A stretch of 64,000 nt of DNA, taken from positions 1,488,001 through 1,552,000 of the forward strand of contig CAWAWN010000002.1 of NCBI GenBank assembly GCA_963785815.1. Direction: 5' to 3'. Of the stretch, positions 54,042-61,552 are shown piece after piece (position 1 is the first letter of the stretch; each line of letters begins with the position of its first letter). Below the pieces are notes generated by a model that was not told where the DNA came from, did no database searches, and saw only the letters and a list, made by a program, of their open reading frames with translations. This DNA comes from UBA4742 sp963785815 (GTDB lineage: Bacteria > Actinomycetota > Acidimicrobiia > Acidimicrobiales > Acidimicrobilacustridaceae). The translations under genes were made by a program, and so were the position numbers.

Positions 54042-55379
54042 ATGGGTGAAGAGGACCAGCACCACTACGCCGAGCGCATGTTCGACGAGCCCGTCGACCT
54101 CGGCATCGCCCAGCCCGATCGGGCGGTCTCGTCGGTCTCCCACGGCACCCAGAGCTACCTCGAGGGCGAGGGCGGCGAGCGGGGGTCGCGGTGGTACCAG
54201 GGTGGCGGTGCGGCCAAGGACAAGGCGGTGCAGGGCATCACCATCTACCCGCCCACCCACGGCCGCCAGACCCAGGGCGACCCCTTCGAGCCGGTCAAGA
54301 TCGGGATCCTCATCGACATGGATCTCAACCAGCTGCTGGCCGACTGGATCGACCCGACCATCCTGGCCATCGAGGACGCCCTGAACGAGGGCATCTTCTC
54401 GCGCGGGCCGATCCAACTGGTCATCGCGGATGCCCGCGGCCTGCCCCGGGAGAACTACCGCAAGGTCATCGACGGCTACCGCTGGCTGGTCGACCAGGGC
54501 TGCGTGGTGGTGCTCGGTCCGATGATCTCGGACAACTCCCTGGTCCTCCAGGACACGGCCAACGAGCTGGGCGTGGCTTGCATCGGGTGGACCGGGGCCC
54601 ACAAGTTCGCGTCCGAGTACTGCTTCACCGTGGCCAACGGCGACATCCCCACCGAGGGGGTCATGTGCGCCCAGTGGCTCAAGGCCCAGGGCCTCGAGCG
54701 GGTCGGCCTCTTCTGGGAGCAGGGCTCGTCGGGCAAGGACTACGCCGAGTACTTCCGCGACGCGGCCATCGGCCTGGGCATGACGATCACCCGCGAGGTC
54801 AAGCTCGAGCCCAACCCGGTGGGGCTGGCCGACGACCTCGACACCATGCGCCAGCTGGGCACCCAGGGCATCTACTACGGCGGCTACGGCTACGCCACGT
54901 TCCACTTCGCCGAGGCCTTCAAGAAGCTCGACTGGGATCCGCCCCGCGTGATGGGCACCGCCTTCATGTTCTATTCGAACTCCAACGCCTGGGCCGAAGG
55001 GCTGGAGGGCTGGCACGGCGTCGACCAGTTGGGTGAGGACGGCGCCAACCCCAACTACAACGCCATGGTCGAGCGGTTCGAGCGCCGGTTCGGGCGGAGC
55101 ACCCGCAACGTGGTCGTGGCCCTGGCCTACGACACCGCCCGGGTGGCCATCCACGGCATCGCCAACGCCGCCATCCCCCACCCCAGGTGGGTGAAGGAGG
55201 GTATGGAGCGCATCCGCTGGATGCCCTGCACCAACGGCGGCCCCGGCACCTACATCCAGTTCGGCCCGTGGGACCGCAAGGGCTACAAGGGCGACTTCCT
55301 GACCATCCGCGAGCTGCGCGGCGGCGAGCTGCGCTTCGACGGCTACCACCGCCCCGAGTGGCCCAGCAACGCCGGGTGA
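54042..55379 (+). CDS. Leucine-binding-protein family (ABC substrate-binding type 1) without signal peptide
   Basis: 445 aa. KIGILIDMDLNQLLADWIDPTILAIEDALNEG, LPRENYRKVIDGYRWLVDQGCVVVLGP and ASEYCFTVANGDIPTEGVMCAQWLKAQGLERVGLFWEQ follow the type 1 periplasmic-binding fold of the Leu/Ile/Val group. The first 80 residues are acidic and hydrophilic with no Sec, TAT or lipobox signal, so it is probably cytoplasmic: a ligand sensor rather than a transporter part. AGGGGGA lies before the ATG. Next to an amidohydrolase and a NIPSNAP-like gene. Confidence 0.8.
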   Translation: MGEEDQHHYAERMFDEPVDLGIAQPDRAVSSVSHGTQSYLEGEGGERGSRWYQGGGAAKDKAVQGITIYPPTHGRQTQGDPFEPVKIGILIDMDLNQLLADWIDPTILAIEDALNEGIFSRGPIQLVIADARGLPRENYRKVIDGYRWLVDQGCVVVLGPMISDNSLVLQDTANELGVACIGWTGAHKFASEYCFTVANGDIPTEGVMCAQWLKAQGLERVGLFWEQGSSGKDYAEYFRDAAIGLGMTITREVKLEPNPVGLADDLDTMRQLGTQGIYYGGYGYATFHFAEAFKKLDWDPPRVMGTAFMFYSNSNAWAEGLEGWHGVDQLGEDGANPNYNAMVERFERRFGRSTRNVVVALAYDTARVAIHGIANAAIPHPRWVKEGMERIRWMPCTNGGPGTYIQFGPWDRKGYKGDFLTIRELRGGELRFDGYHRPEWPSNAG

Positions 55380-55401
55380 CCCCCTCCTCCTCTCCCTCTC
55401 C

Positions 55402-55455
55402 GGAATTGGGCATCTTTGGCTGTGCTGTTTCGCGCATTTTGTGGAGCAGTTTCGG
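55402..55455 (+). repeat. Dispersed intergenic repeat, copy B
   Basis: Reverse-complement orientation to copies A and C. The core TGGGCATCTTTGGCTGTG is at 55407-55424; CAGTTTC marks the far end, immediately before the GGAGG of the next gene, so it would be in the 5' leader. Confidence 0.85.
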
Positions 55456-55464
55456 AGGCGGCCG

Positions 55465-56202
55465 ATGAACGACAAGGTCTACATCCACGAGCTCATCGAC
55501 ATCATCGGACCCAACCGCGCCCGGTACATGCACCACATGACGGCCAACTGGTGTCCGGTGGCGCTCGAGGAACGCAACCAGCTGTGCTTCGGAGTGTGGG
55601 GCACGGTGGGCTCCACCGGGCGGTGGCCCGAGGTGGTGAACCTGTGGGAGCTCGACGGGTGGGACGGCCTGGTGGCCAACTTCGGCCACGAGCTGCGCCA
55701 CGACTCGTTGCAGGACCCGTCGCTGGCCCGGTGGTGGGCGGTGGCCGCTGAGCTCCGCCGGGGCGGCGTGGACCGCATCGTCGTTCCCGAGCCGTGGACC
55801 GAGCCCATCGGGTCCCTGACGGCGCGGGGTGTCCAGGGCGAGGTGTATGCCCACGAGCTGTTCCGCTGCCGGCCCGGTCGGTCGGGGGCGGTGCTCGAAC
55901 ACCTGGCCACCATGGCTCGCCCGTCGGCCGAGGCGTTGGGGCTGACCTGTGTGGGCGCCTTCGACGTGGCCATGGTCAACGAGTCCGAGTGCCTGGCCAT
56001 CTGGGCCATCCCCACCTGGTCGGACTGGCCGGCCTACGAGGCGGCCTGGCGCTCGGGCGGTGCGCTTCGGCCGTGGGCCGCCTGGTTGGCCTCCGAAGGC
56101 GTGGACACCAGCCGCACGCTGATGGTCGACGCGCCGCTGGCGCCGTTGCGCCTGGGCCGCCAGCCCCTGGCGTCGGACCGCCGTCCCCTCGACGAGATCT
56201 GA
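55465..56202 (+). CDS. NIPSNAP-like / dimeric alpha-beta barrel protein
   Basis: 245 aa, with two related halves: VYIHELIDIIGPNRARYMHHMTANW ... WPEVVNLWELDGWD and VYAHELFRCRPGRSGAVLEHLATM ... CLAIWAIPTWSDWPAYEAAW. Two ferredoxin-like repeats, so the fold is a dimeric barrel like NIPSNAP/EthD proteins. No catalytic residues to name. GGAGGCGGCCG precedes ATG at 55465. Downstream of the binding-protein gene, repeat B between. Confidence 0.75.
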   Translation: MNDKVYIHELIDIIGPNRARYMHHMTANWCPVALEERNQLCFGVWGTVGSTGRWPEVVNLWELDGWDGLVANFGHELRHDSLQDPSLARWWAVAAELRRGGVDRIVVPEPWTEPIGSLTARGVQGEVYAHELFRCRPGRSGAVLEHLATMARPSAEALGLTCVGAFDVAMVNESECLAIWAIPTWSDWPAYEAAWRSGGALRPWAAWLASEGVDTSRTLMVDAPLAPLRLGRQPLASDRRPLDEI

Positions 56203-56256
56203 GGAAACTGACCCCCGGAATCCGCGAAACGGCACAGCCAAAGATGCCCAATTTCG
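56203..56256 (-). repeat. Dispersed intergenic repeat, copy C
   Basis: Same plus-strand orientation as copy A (core CACAGCCAAAGATGCCCA at 56233-56250). It starts directly after the stop of the NIPSNAP-like gene, so copies B and C flank that gene in inverted orientation. Confidence 0.85.
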
Positions 56257-56351
56257 TCATTGGGGGAGCGGCGGGTCATCCGGGATGGGGGAGCACTCCG
56301 TAGGACTCTCGACCGCGAGCGAGAGGGCTCGCACGAGCGAGGGAGGTGCGC

Positions 56352-56639
56352 ATGCCCGAGCTGTCGAGGCGCGGATTCTTGGGGACTGCCGGGCTGACGG
56401 CGGCGGGGGTGGCCCTGGTGGCCGTGCCCGGCGTGGCCGCAGTGGTTCCGGAGGTGTCCGGCGTGGTCGACGACGTGGCCGCCCCGGCCACCGCCGACCT
56501 GGAGGCCGTCGGGCCTCTGGTGGTGCACGTGCGGGACGCGGCCACCGGCGAGCTGTCCGTCCTCAGCGGCGAGAGCGAGGTCGTGATCCACGACCCCGGC
56601 TTCATCGCCCGGATCGTCTCGGCCGCTCACATCCGTTAG
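56352..56639 (+). CDS. Small TAT-signal protein of unknown function
   Basis: 95 aa. Twin-arginine leader LSRRGFLGTAGLTAAGVALVAVPG, then VGPLVVHVRDAATGELSVLSGESEVVIHDPGFIARIVSAA. ATG at 56352 with GGGAGG five bases ahead. First gene of a cluster with DUF4331 and the His-rich protein. No family recognised. Confidence 0.72.
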   Translation: MPELSRRGFLGTAGLTAAGVALVAVPGVAAVVPEVSGVVDDVAAPATADLEAVGPLVVHVRDAATGELSVLSGESEVVIHDPGFIARIVSAAHIR

Positions 56640-56671
56640 CAACCCCACCGTCCACAGAGCAGGAGTCCCAG

Positions 56672-58042
56672 ATGTCCTCACACCGCGAAGCCCCCGAGAT
56701 CTCACAGGATCCCGTGGCCGACAGCACCGACACCTATGCCTTCGTGTCGCCCGACGACCCGGGCACGGTCACGCTCATCACCAACTACGTGCCGTTGCAG
56801 GACCCGGCCGGCGGCCCCAACTTCTTCGAGTTCGGCGACGACGTGTCGTACAAGATCAACGTCGACAACGACGGCGACGGCGTGGCCGACGTGGTCTACG
56901 AGTTCCGTTTCACCACCACGCTGCACGACCCCGATACGTTCCTCTACAACACCGGGGTGGTGAAGGGCCTCAACGACGCCACGCTGAACCGGCGCCAGAC
57001 CTACTCGCTGACCAAGACGACGTCGGCGGGCACCGTGGTCGTGGCATCCAAGCTCAGCTGCCCGCCGTGCAACGTGGGCCCCCGCTCGATGCCCACCTAC
57101 CCCAACCTGTCCAGCCAGGCCATCCACTCGGTGGACCGCCACCGCGTCACCGTGTTCGCCGGCCAGCGCCTCGACGGGTTCTACGTCGACCTGGGCTCGG
57201 TGTTCGACCTGGCCGACCTGCGTCCGTTCCAGAACCTCCACCTGCTCCACACCGCCGCGGCCCCCGGGGTCGACGGCCTCAAGTCGTACAACGTGCACAC
57301 CATCGCCATCAAGGTGCCCATCTCGGACCTGACCGCGGACGGGACCACGCCCAGCGACCCCACCCGGCCCGACGCCGTGATCGGCGTGTGGGCCTCCGCC
57401 AGCCGCCAGATGGCGCTGGTGCGCAACGCCGGAGGGGTCAACACGGCCACCGGGCCGTGGGTGCAGGTGTCGCGCCTGGGCAACCCGCTGGTCAACGAGG
57501 CGCTCATCCCCCTGGCCAAGAAGGACCTGTGGAACTCGGTGGGTCCGGCCGGCGACTCGGCGTTCAACGAGTACGTGATCCACCCCGAGCTGGCCGCGCT
57601 CATCCCCGCGCTGTACCCGGGCGTGTTCCCCAACCTGGCCGCCTACTCCCAGCCCCGGGCCGACCTGCAGGCCATCCTGCACACCGGGATCCCCAACGGG
57701 ATCATCGGCGGGTTCCAGAACTACACCGGGCCGACCCAGGCCGACATGCTGCGGCTCAACGTGGCCATCCCGCCGTCGTCCGGCCCCAGCATCATGGGCA
57801 TCCTGGGAGGCGACCTGGCCGGGTTCCCGAACGGCCGCCGCGTGTTCGACGACGTGTTCACCATCGAGCTGAGGGCAATCGCCGGGGCCACCATCCCGCT
57901 GGTCGACCCGTCCTTCACGCCCGACGGCGCCGCCTCGGTGGTGACCGACGGCGTGACCCCACCGGGCAACGTGAGCTACCGGTCGTCCTTCCCGTACCTG
58001 GACACGCCCCGGTCCGGCTTCTCGGTCGTGCCGGCGGCGTGA
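56672..58042 (+). CDS. DUF4331 family protein
   Basis: 456 aa. Begins SSHREAPEISQDPVADSTDTYAFVSP, the invariant DUF4331 N-terminus, and contains VPLQDPAGGPNFFEFGDDVSY, YEFRFTT, FAGQRLDGFYVDLG, VHTIAIKVP and VFDDVFTIELRAIAG. Homologues usually carry a signal peptide; here the mature motif starts directly at Met1, and the TAT-leader protein precedes it by 32 bp. Function unknown. Its TGA overlaps the GTG of the next gene. Confidence 0.9.
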   Translation: MSSHREAPEISQDPVADSTDTYAFVSPDDPGTVTLITNYVPLQDPAGGPNFFEFGDDVSYKINVDNDGDGVADVVYEFRFTTTLHDPDTFLYNTGVVKGLNDATLNRRQTYSLTKTTSAGTVVVASKLSCPPCNVGPRSMPTYPNLSSQAIHSVDRHRVTVFAGQRLDGFYVDLGSVFDLADLRPFQNLHLLHTAAAPGVDGLKSYNVHTIAIKVPISDLTADGTTPSDPTRPDAVIGVWASASRQMALVRNAGGVNTATGPWVQVSRLGNPLVNEALIPLAKKDLWNSVGPAGDSAFNEYVIHPELAALIPALYPGVFPNLAAYSQPRADLQAILHTGIPNGIIGGFQNYTGPTQADMLRLNVAIPPSSGPSIMGILGGDLAGFPNGRRVFDDVFTIELRAIAGATIPLVDPSFTPDGAASVVTDGVTPPGNVSYRSSFPYLDTPRSGFSVVPAA

Positions 58043-58446
58043 GCGCCGTGATCGCCCCTGGCCCCGCCCAGGCCCCCGAGCTCGGGCATGGCCACGAGCT
58101 CGGGCATGGCCACGAGCACGGGCATGACCCCGAGCCCGGATACCGGCACGAGGCTGGTGCGCCTCCGGCGGGCCGGCCGGTGGTGGTCGACATCGGTGAC
58201 GACGTCGGTGCCCTCATCGTGCACGTCGACGCGGCTCGGATCGGCCAGGAGCTGCACGTGCGTCGCCCGGGCGAGACCCGCACCACCCACACCGGGGTCT
58301 GGGAGCGGCGCATCGGCCGGCGAGCCGTGGTCGTGGCCGTGTTCCCCGCGCTGGTCGAGGGGAGCTATGCCCTCCTCGACCGGGACGGGGCGCCGGTCCA
58401 CGAGGTCGAGGTCACCGGCGGCCAGGTCACCGAGCTCACGATCTGA
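58039..58446 (+). CDS. His-rich small protein with tandem repeats
   Basis: 135 aa from GTG 58039. Residues about 12-34 contain repeats ELGHGH-ELGHGH-EHGHDP, encoded by near-identical 18-bp tandem repeats (58078-58125), followed by VVVDIGDDVGALIVHVDAARIGQELHVRRPG and VVAVFPALVEGSYALLDRDG. The His clusters suggest metal binding. Start overlaps the DUF4331 stop (GTGA), so these are co-translated. No family recognised. Confidence 0.72.
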   Translation: MSAVIAPGPAQAPELGHGHELGHGHEHGHDPEPGYRHEAGAPPAGRPVVVDIGDDVGALIVHVDAARIGQELHVRRPGETRTTHTGVWERRIGRRAVVVAVFPALVEGSYALLDRDGAPVHEVEVTGGQVTELTI

Positions 58447-58513
58447 TTGCTTGGCCCTTCGGTCGGCAAGCCTCCCTGCGGGCGCCTTCGGCATCTGGGT
58501 GTCATCGGTCCAG

Positions 58514-58549
58514 CGGCTCCGGCCTGGCGGCCTACGCCTTCCGGAGCCG
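58514..58549. terminator. 9-bp inverted repeat, possible terminator
   Basis: CGGCTCCGG and CCGGAGCCG, 18-nt loop, 68 bp after the His-rich gene and 18 bp before the ThuA gene. Confidence 0.4.
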
Positions 58550-58566
58550 ACCTCTAGCATCGGAGC

Positions 58567-59268
58567 GTGGCTCGCGAGGACCTCCTGTTCGTCACCCAGG
58601 TGTCGCCGTACTCGCCGAGCGCGCCCTACCACACGGCCATGGGGCTGGCCGGGGCCCACGGCGTGCTGCCCCAGGCCTGGCTGGCCTTCCGCCAGATCGC
58701 CGAGGTGGTGGGCCTGCGTCCCCGCCTGGTGGAGGACGTGCGGGAGGTGCCGGTCGACGAGGTGGCCGCTCGGGCGGTCGTCCTGTTCACCATCGGGGAG
58801 ACGCCCTGGTCCGGGTCCCAGCGCGCGGCCCTGCTCGGCGGCGTGCGGGATGGGACCACCGCGCTGGTGGTCGTCCACTCCGGCCTCGACGCTTGCCTGG
58901 AGTGGCCCGAGTACGGACCGCTCATCGGCGCCCGCTTCGACGGCCATCCCCTGACCGGTGAGCTCCCCCTCGAGGTGGTGGACGGCGACCACCCCGCCAC
59001 CCGCCACCTGGGCTCCACCTGGTCCCTCACCGACGAGCTCTACACCTTCCGCGACCTCCAGCCCGACGCCCACGTCCTGCTGCGGGTCCCACCCGGTCGC
59101 CTCGACGTCGGGGCGGCACCGGACGTCGACTTCCCGCTGAGCTGGTGTCGCACCGAGGGCGGCGGCCGGGTGTTCACCACCGCCCTCGGCCACTTCCCGA
59201 CCGCCTGGGAGTCCAACGCCTACCTGGCCCACGTGGCCGGGGGCGTGCAGTGGGCGCTCGAGACCTGA
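58567..59268 (+). CDS. ThuA-like domain protein
   Basis: 233 aa glutamine-amidotransferase-like ThuA fold: YHTAMGLAGAHG, AVVLFTIGETPWS, GTTALVVVHSGLDACLEWPEY and GGRVFTTALGHFPTAWESNAYLAHVAGGVQWAL, the typical ThuA C-terminus with GH(F)P. Some ThuA proteins act in sugar metabolism; the true reaction is unknown. GTG start at 58567. Confidence 0.85.
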   Translation: MAREDLLFVTQVSPYSPSAPYHTAMGLAGAHGVLPQAWLAFRQIAEVVGLRPRLVEDVREVPVDEVAARAVVLFTIGETPWSGSQRAALLGGVRDGTTALVVVHSGLDACLEWPEYGPLIGARFDGHPLTGELPLEVVDGDHPATRHLGSTWSLTDELYTFRDLQPDAHVLLRVPPGRLDVGAAPDVDFPLSWCRTEGGGRVFTTALGHFPTAWESNAYLAHVAGGVQWALET

Positions 59269-59334
59269 GACGGGGACGGCCCGCGTCGGGCCCGCGCCGG
59301 GCCCGCGCTGCGGTGGGCCGGTTAGCGTGCGTCG

Positions 59335-59802
59335 ATGGCCAAGCTGACCTTCACCGCGACACCGGTCGCCGAGGGCAAGACCGGGAACATGGCGTCCATC
59401 GACATCCCCGACGACGTGCTCGAGGCGCTCGGGGGCAAGAAGGTGCCGGTGGTGGTGACCATCAACGGCTTCTCCTACCGGACGACCACGGCGGTGATGA
59501 AGGGACGCCAGATGGTCGGCTTGAACACGGCCAACCGCCAGGCCGCCGGGGTCGAGGCCGGCACGCCCGTGTCGGTCACCATCGAGAACGACGACCAGCC
59601 CCGGGTGGTCGAGCCGCCGGCCGAGCTGGCCGCCGCCTTCAAGACCCACGCCGCGGCCGAGGCCACGTGGACGTCGCTCAGCTACACCCACCAGCGCGAG
59701 TACGCCGAGTGGATCGAGGGGGCCAAGAAGGACGAGACCCGCCAGCAGCGGGTGGCCAAGGCCATCGAGCGCCTCGACGCCGGAGCCAAGTCGTACCGCT
59801 AG
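59335..59802 (+). CDS. YdeI/OmpD-associated (DUF1905) family protein
   Basis: 155 aa. DUF1905 part (FTATPVAEGKTGNMASIDIPDDVLEALGGKK, VVVTINGFSYRTTTAVMKG) then the YdeI-like helical C-terminus AAAEATWTSLSYTHQREYAEWIEGAKKDETRQQRVAKAIERLDAG. Function unknown; the family is linked to peptide resistance in Salmonella. Confidence 0.88.
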   Translation: MAKLTFTATPVAEGKTGNMASIDIPDDVLEALGGKKVPVVVTINGFSYRTTTAVMKGRQMVGLNTANRQAAGVEAGTPVSVTIENDDQPRVVEPPAELAAAFKTHAAAEATWTSLSYTHQREYAEWIEGAKKDETRQQRVAKAIERLDAGAKSYR

Positions 59803-59828
59803 CACCGCGCGTGCGCCTCCTTCCTCCG

Positions 59829-59881
59829 AACCGGCGATGGAAATGGCCCCTGGGAGGGCGGAAACCAACGCACGTTCGGAG
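59829..59881. terminator. Hairpin similar to the one at 12329
   Basis: On the minus strand CCGAACGTGCGTTGG ... GGTTCGG share arms and a CCCT/GGGG centre with 12329-12381. Between a plus-strand and a convergent minus-strand gene, so a bidirectional terminator is plausible. Confidence 0.45.
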
Positions 59882-59898
59882 GTTCGGGAGGTTCGGGG

Positions 59899-60735
59899 TC
59901 AGGCGCGGCCGTCGGTGGTCAGGTCGGGGTGGATCCAGCTGGGGGCGCGCCGGTCCCGGAACGAGAGCCAGCCCTCCTCGACCTCGGCCCCGGCCAGGCT
60001 GGCGTCCATGCCCATCCGGTCGTAGTGGCCGTAGAACTCGTCCATCACCCGCTTGCACGCGGCCCGGGCCCCGGGCGCGGCCTGGGCCAGCTCAGCCATG
60101 GCCGTCATGGCCGCGTCCATGAGCTCGGTGGGTGCCACCACCCGCGACACCAGCCCCCAGGCCAGCGCCTCGGCCGCTCCCACGGCCCGCCCGGTGAGCA
60201 GCATGTCGCGGGCCCGGGCCGGGCCGATCTGGCGGGGCAGGATCTGGGCGTAGTTGGTGTCAGCGATGCCGCGCAGCAGCTCGGGGCAGCGGAAGGTGGC
60301 GGTGTCGGCGGCCACGGTGACCTCGGCCAGCATGGCGATCATCAGCCCGCCGCCCTGGGCGATGCCGTTCACCGCGCACACCACCGGCTTGCGCGAGTTG
60401 CGCACCGCGTCGAAGGGCGTGTTGTCCATGCCCAGCAGGGTGGGCAGGTCGGCCCAGCCGTCGGTGTTGTCACCGCTCAGGTCGCCCCCGGGGATGAACA
60501 CGTCGCCGGATCCCGTCACGATCAGCCCGACCAGGTCGGGGCTGCGGTTGACGTGGTCGATGGCGTAGCGGATGCCGAAGTACATGGCCGGCGTGAGGGC
60601 GTTGCGCTTGGCCGGCCGGTCGACGGTGCACACCGCGATCGGGCCGAGCCGGTCGAAGCGCAGGAACGGGGTGCCGAGCCAGTCGCCCGCCGGGGGGCGA
60701 GGGGGCTCGGCTGGCGGGGTGTCGTCGTCGGTCAC
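59899..60735 (-). CDS. Enoyl-CoA hydratase/isomerase family protein
   Basis: 278 aa crotonase: VDRPAKRNALTPAMYFG, GSGDVFIPGGDLSGD (oxyanion hole), AVNGIAQGGGLMIAMLAEVTVAA, CPELLRGIADTNYAQILPRQIG. The acidic residues at the usual catalytic positions are unclear, so the reaction is uncertain. Divergent from the TetR gene over operator site 5. Confidence 0.88.
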   Translation of the reverse strand: MTDDDTPPAEPPRPPAGDWLGTPFLRFDRLGPIAVCTVDRPAKRNALTPAMYFGIRYAIDHVNRSPDLVGLIVTGSGDVFIPGGDLSGDNTDGWADLPTLLGMDNTPFDAVRNSRKPVVCAVNGIAQGGGLMIAMLAEVTVAADTATFRCPELLRGIADTNYAQILPRQIGPARARDMLLTGRAVGAAEALAWGLVSRVVAPTELMDAAMTAMAELAQAAPGARAACKRVMDEFYGHYDRMGMDASLAGAEVEEGWLSFRDRRAPSWIHPDLTTDGRA

Positions 60736-60774
60736 GCCGCGGCACGCTACTGCCCGCTACGCGGCTTCGGTGGA

Positions 60775-60790
60775 ATGAACACCGGTTCAT
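60775..60790. promoter_or_regulatory. TGAAC-N4-GTTCA operator (site 5)
   Basis: ATGAACACCGGTTCAT, perfect six-base arms, 39 bp upstream of the hydratase start (minus) and 29 bp upstream of the TetR ATG, so the regulator probably controls itself. Confidence 0.75.
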
Positions 60791-60819
60791 CCGGTCGGAC
60801 CCGGGCTAGCATCGGTCGG

Positions 60820-61470
60820 ATGGCCAGGACCCCGAGCCGCGAGGCCAGCCGCCGCGAGCAACGGCGGTCCCAGCACCAGGACCTGTCCCGCGCCCAGCTG
60901 CTCGACGCCGCCGAGGAGGTCTTCGGCCGCAAGGGCTTCCACGAGACCACCTTGCGCGAGGTGGCCGAGCTGGCCGAGTTCTCGGTCGGCTCGGTCTACT
61001 CGTTCTTCGAGAACAAGGAAGACCTCTACGTCAGCGTGTTCGTGCGCCGCGGCGACGAGTACATGCCGTCGCTGCGCCAGGTGGTGGCCTCCGACGACGA
61101 CCCCGTCGACCAGCTGCATCGCCTGATCGACTTCGAGGTGGGGTTCTTCCGCCAGCACCGCCACTTCGGGCGCCTCATCCTGCGGTCGTCGCCGCGGTCC
61201 CTGCCGGCCATGGCCGAGACCGGCCTCGAGAAGGCGGTGGCCGGCAACTTCCGCGAGGCCATGGACCTCCAGGCCGATCTGTTCGTCCGGGGCCAGGCGG
61301 CCGGCCGGTTCCGCGAGGGCGATCCCCAGGCCCTGGCGCGCCTGTTCAGTGGCCTCATCGCTGCCTTCCAGTCCCAGGACCCCGAGGTCATCTCCGACCG
61401 CCCGGCCGGTCGTCGCGGCCTGCCCCTCGACGACCTGCACCAGATCGTCGAAGCGGCCTTCACGGCTTGA
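60820..61470 (+). CDS. TetR-family regulator
   Basis: 216 aa. HTH at about 24-70: LDAAEEVFGRKGFHETTLREVAELAEFSVGSVYSFFENKEDLY, with a standard TetR_N profile; ligand domain FEVGFFRQHRHFGRLIL and DPQALARLFSGLIAAFQ. ATG at 60820. Site 5 upstream and five more like sites in the 42-61 kb region make it the likely master repressor of the acyl-CoA genes. Confidence 0.9.
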   Translation: MARTPSREASRREQRRSQHQDLSRAQLLDAAEEVFGRKGFHETTLREVAELAEFSVGSVYSFFENKEDLYVSVFVRRGDEYMPSLRQVVASDDDPVDQLHRLIDFEVGFFRQHRHFGRLILRSSPRSLPAMAETGLEKAVAGNFREAMDLQADLFVRGQAAGRFREGDPQALARLFSGLIAAFQSQDPEVISDRPAGRRGLPLDDLHQIVEAAFTA

Positions 61471-61489
61471 GCAGGGCGTCCCCCGACGT

Positions 61490-61505
61490 TTGAACCCGCG
61501 TTCAG
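61490..61505. promoter_or_regulatory. TGAAC-N4-GTTCA operator (site 6)
   Basis: TTGAACCCGCGTTCAG, 48 bp before the MaoC-like GTG. A related 3-nt-spaced palindrome GAACACTGTTC lies at 61513-61523. Confidence 0.65.
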
Positions 61506-61552
61506 AGATATGGAACACTGTTCGAGAACTGCCGGGGCATGATCGGGGATCA

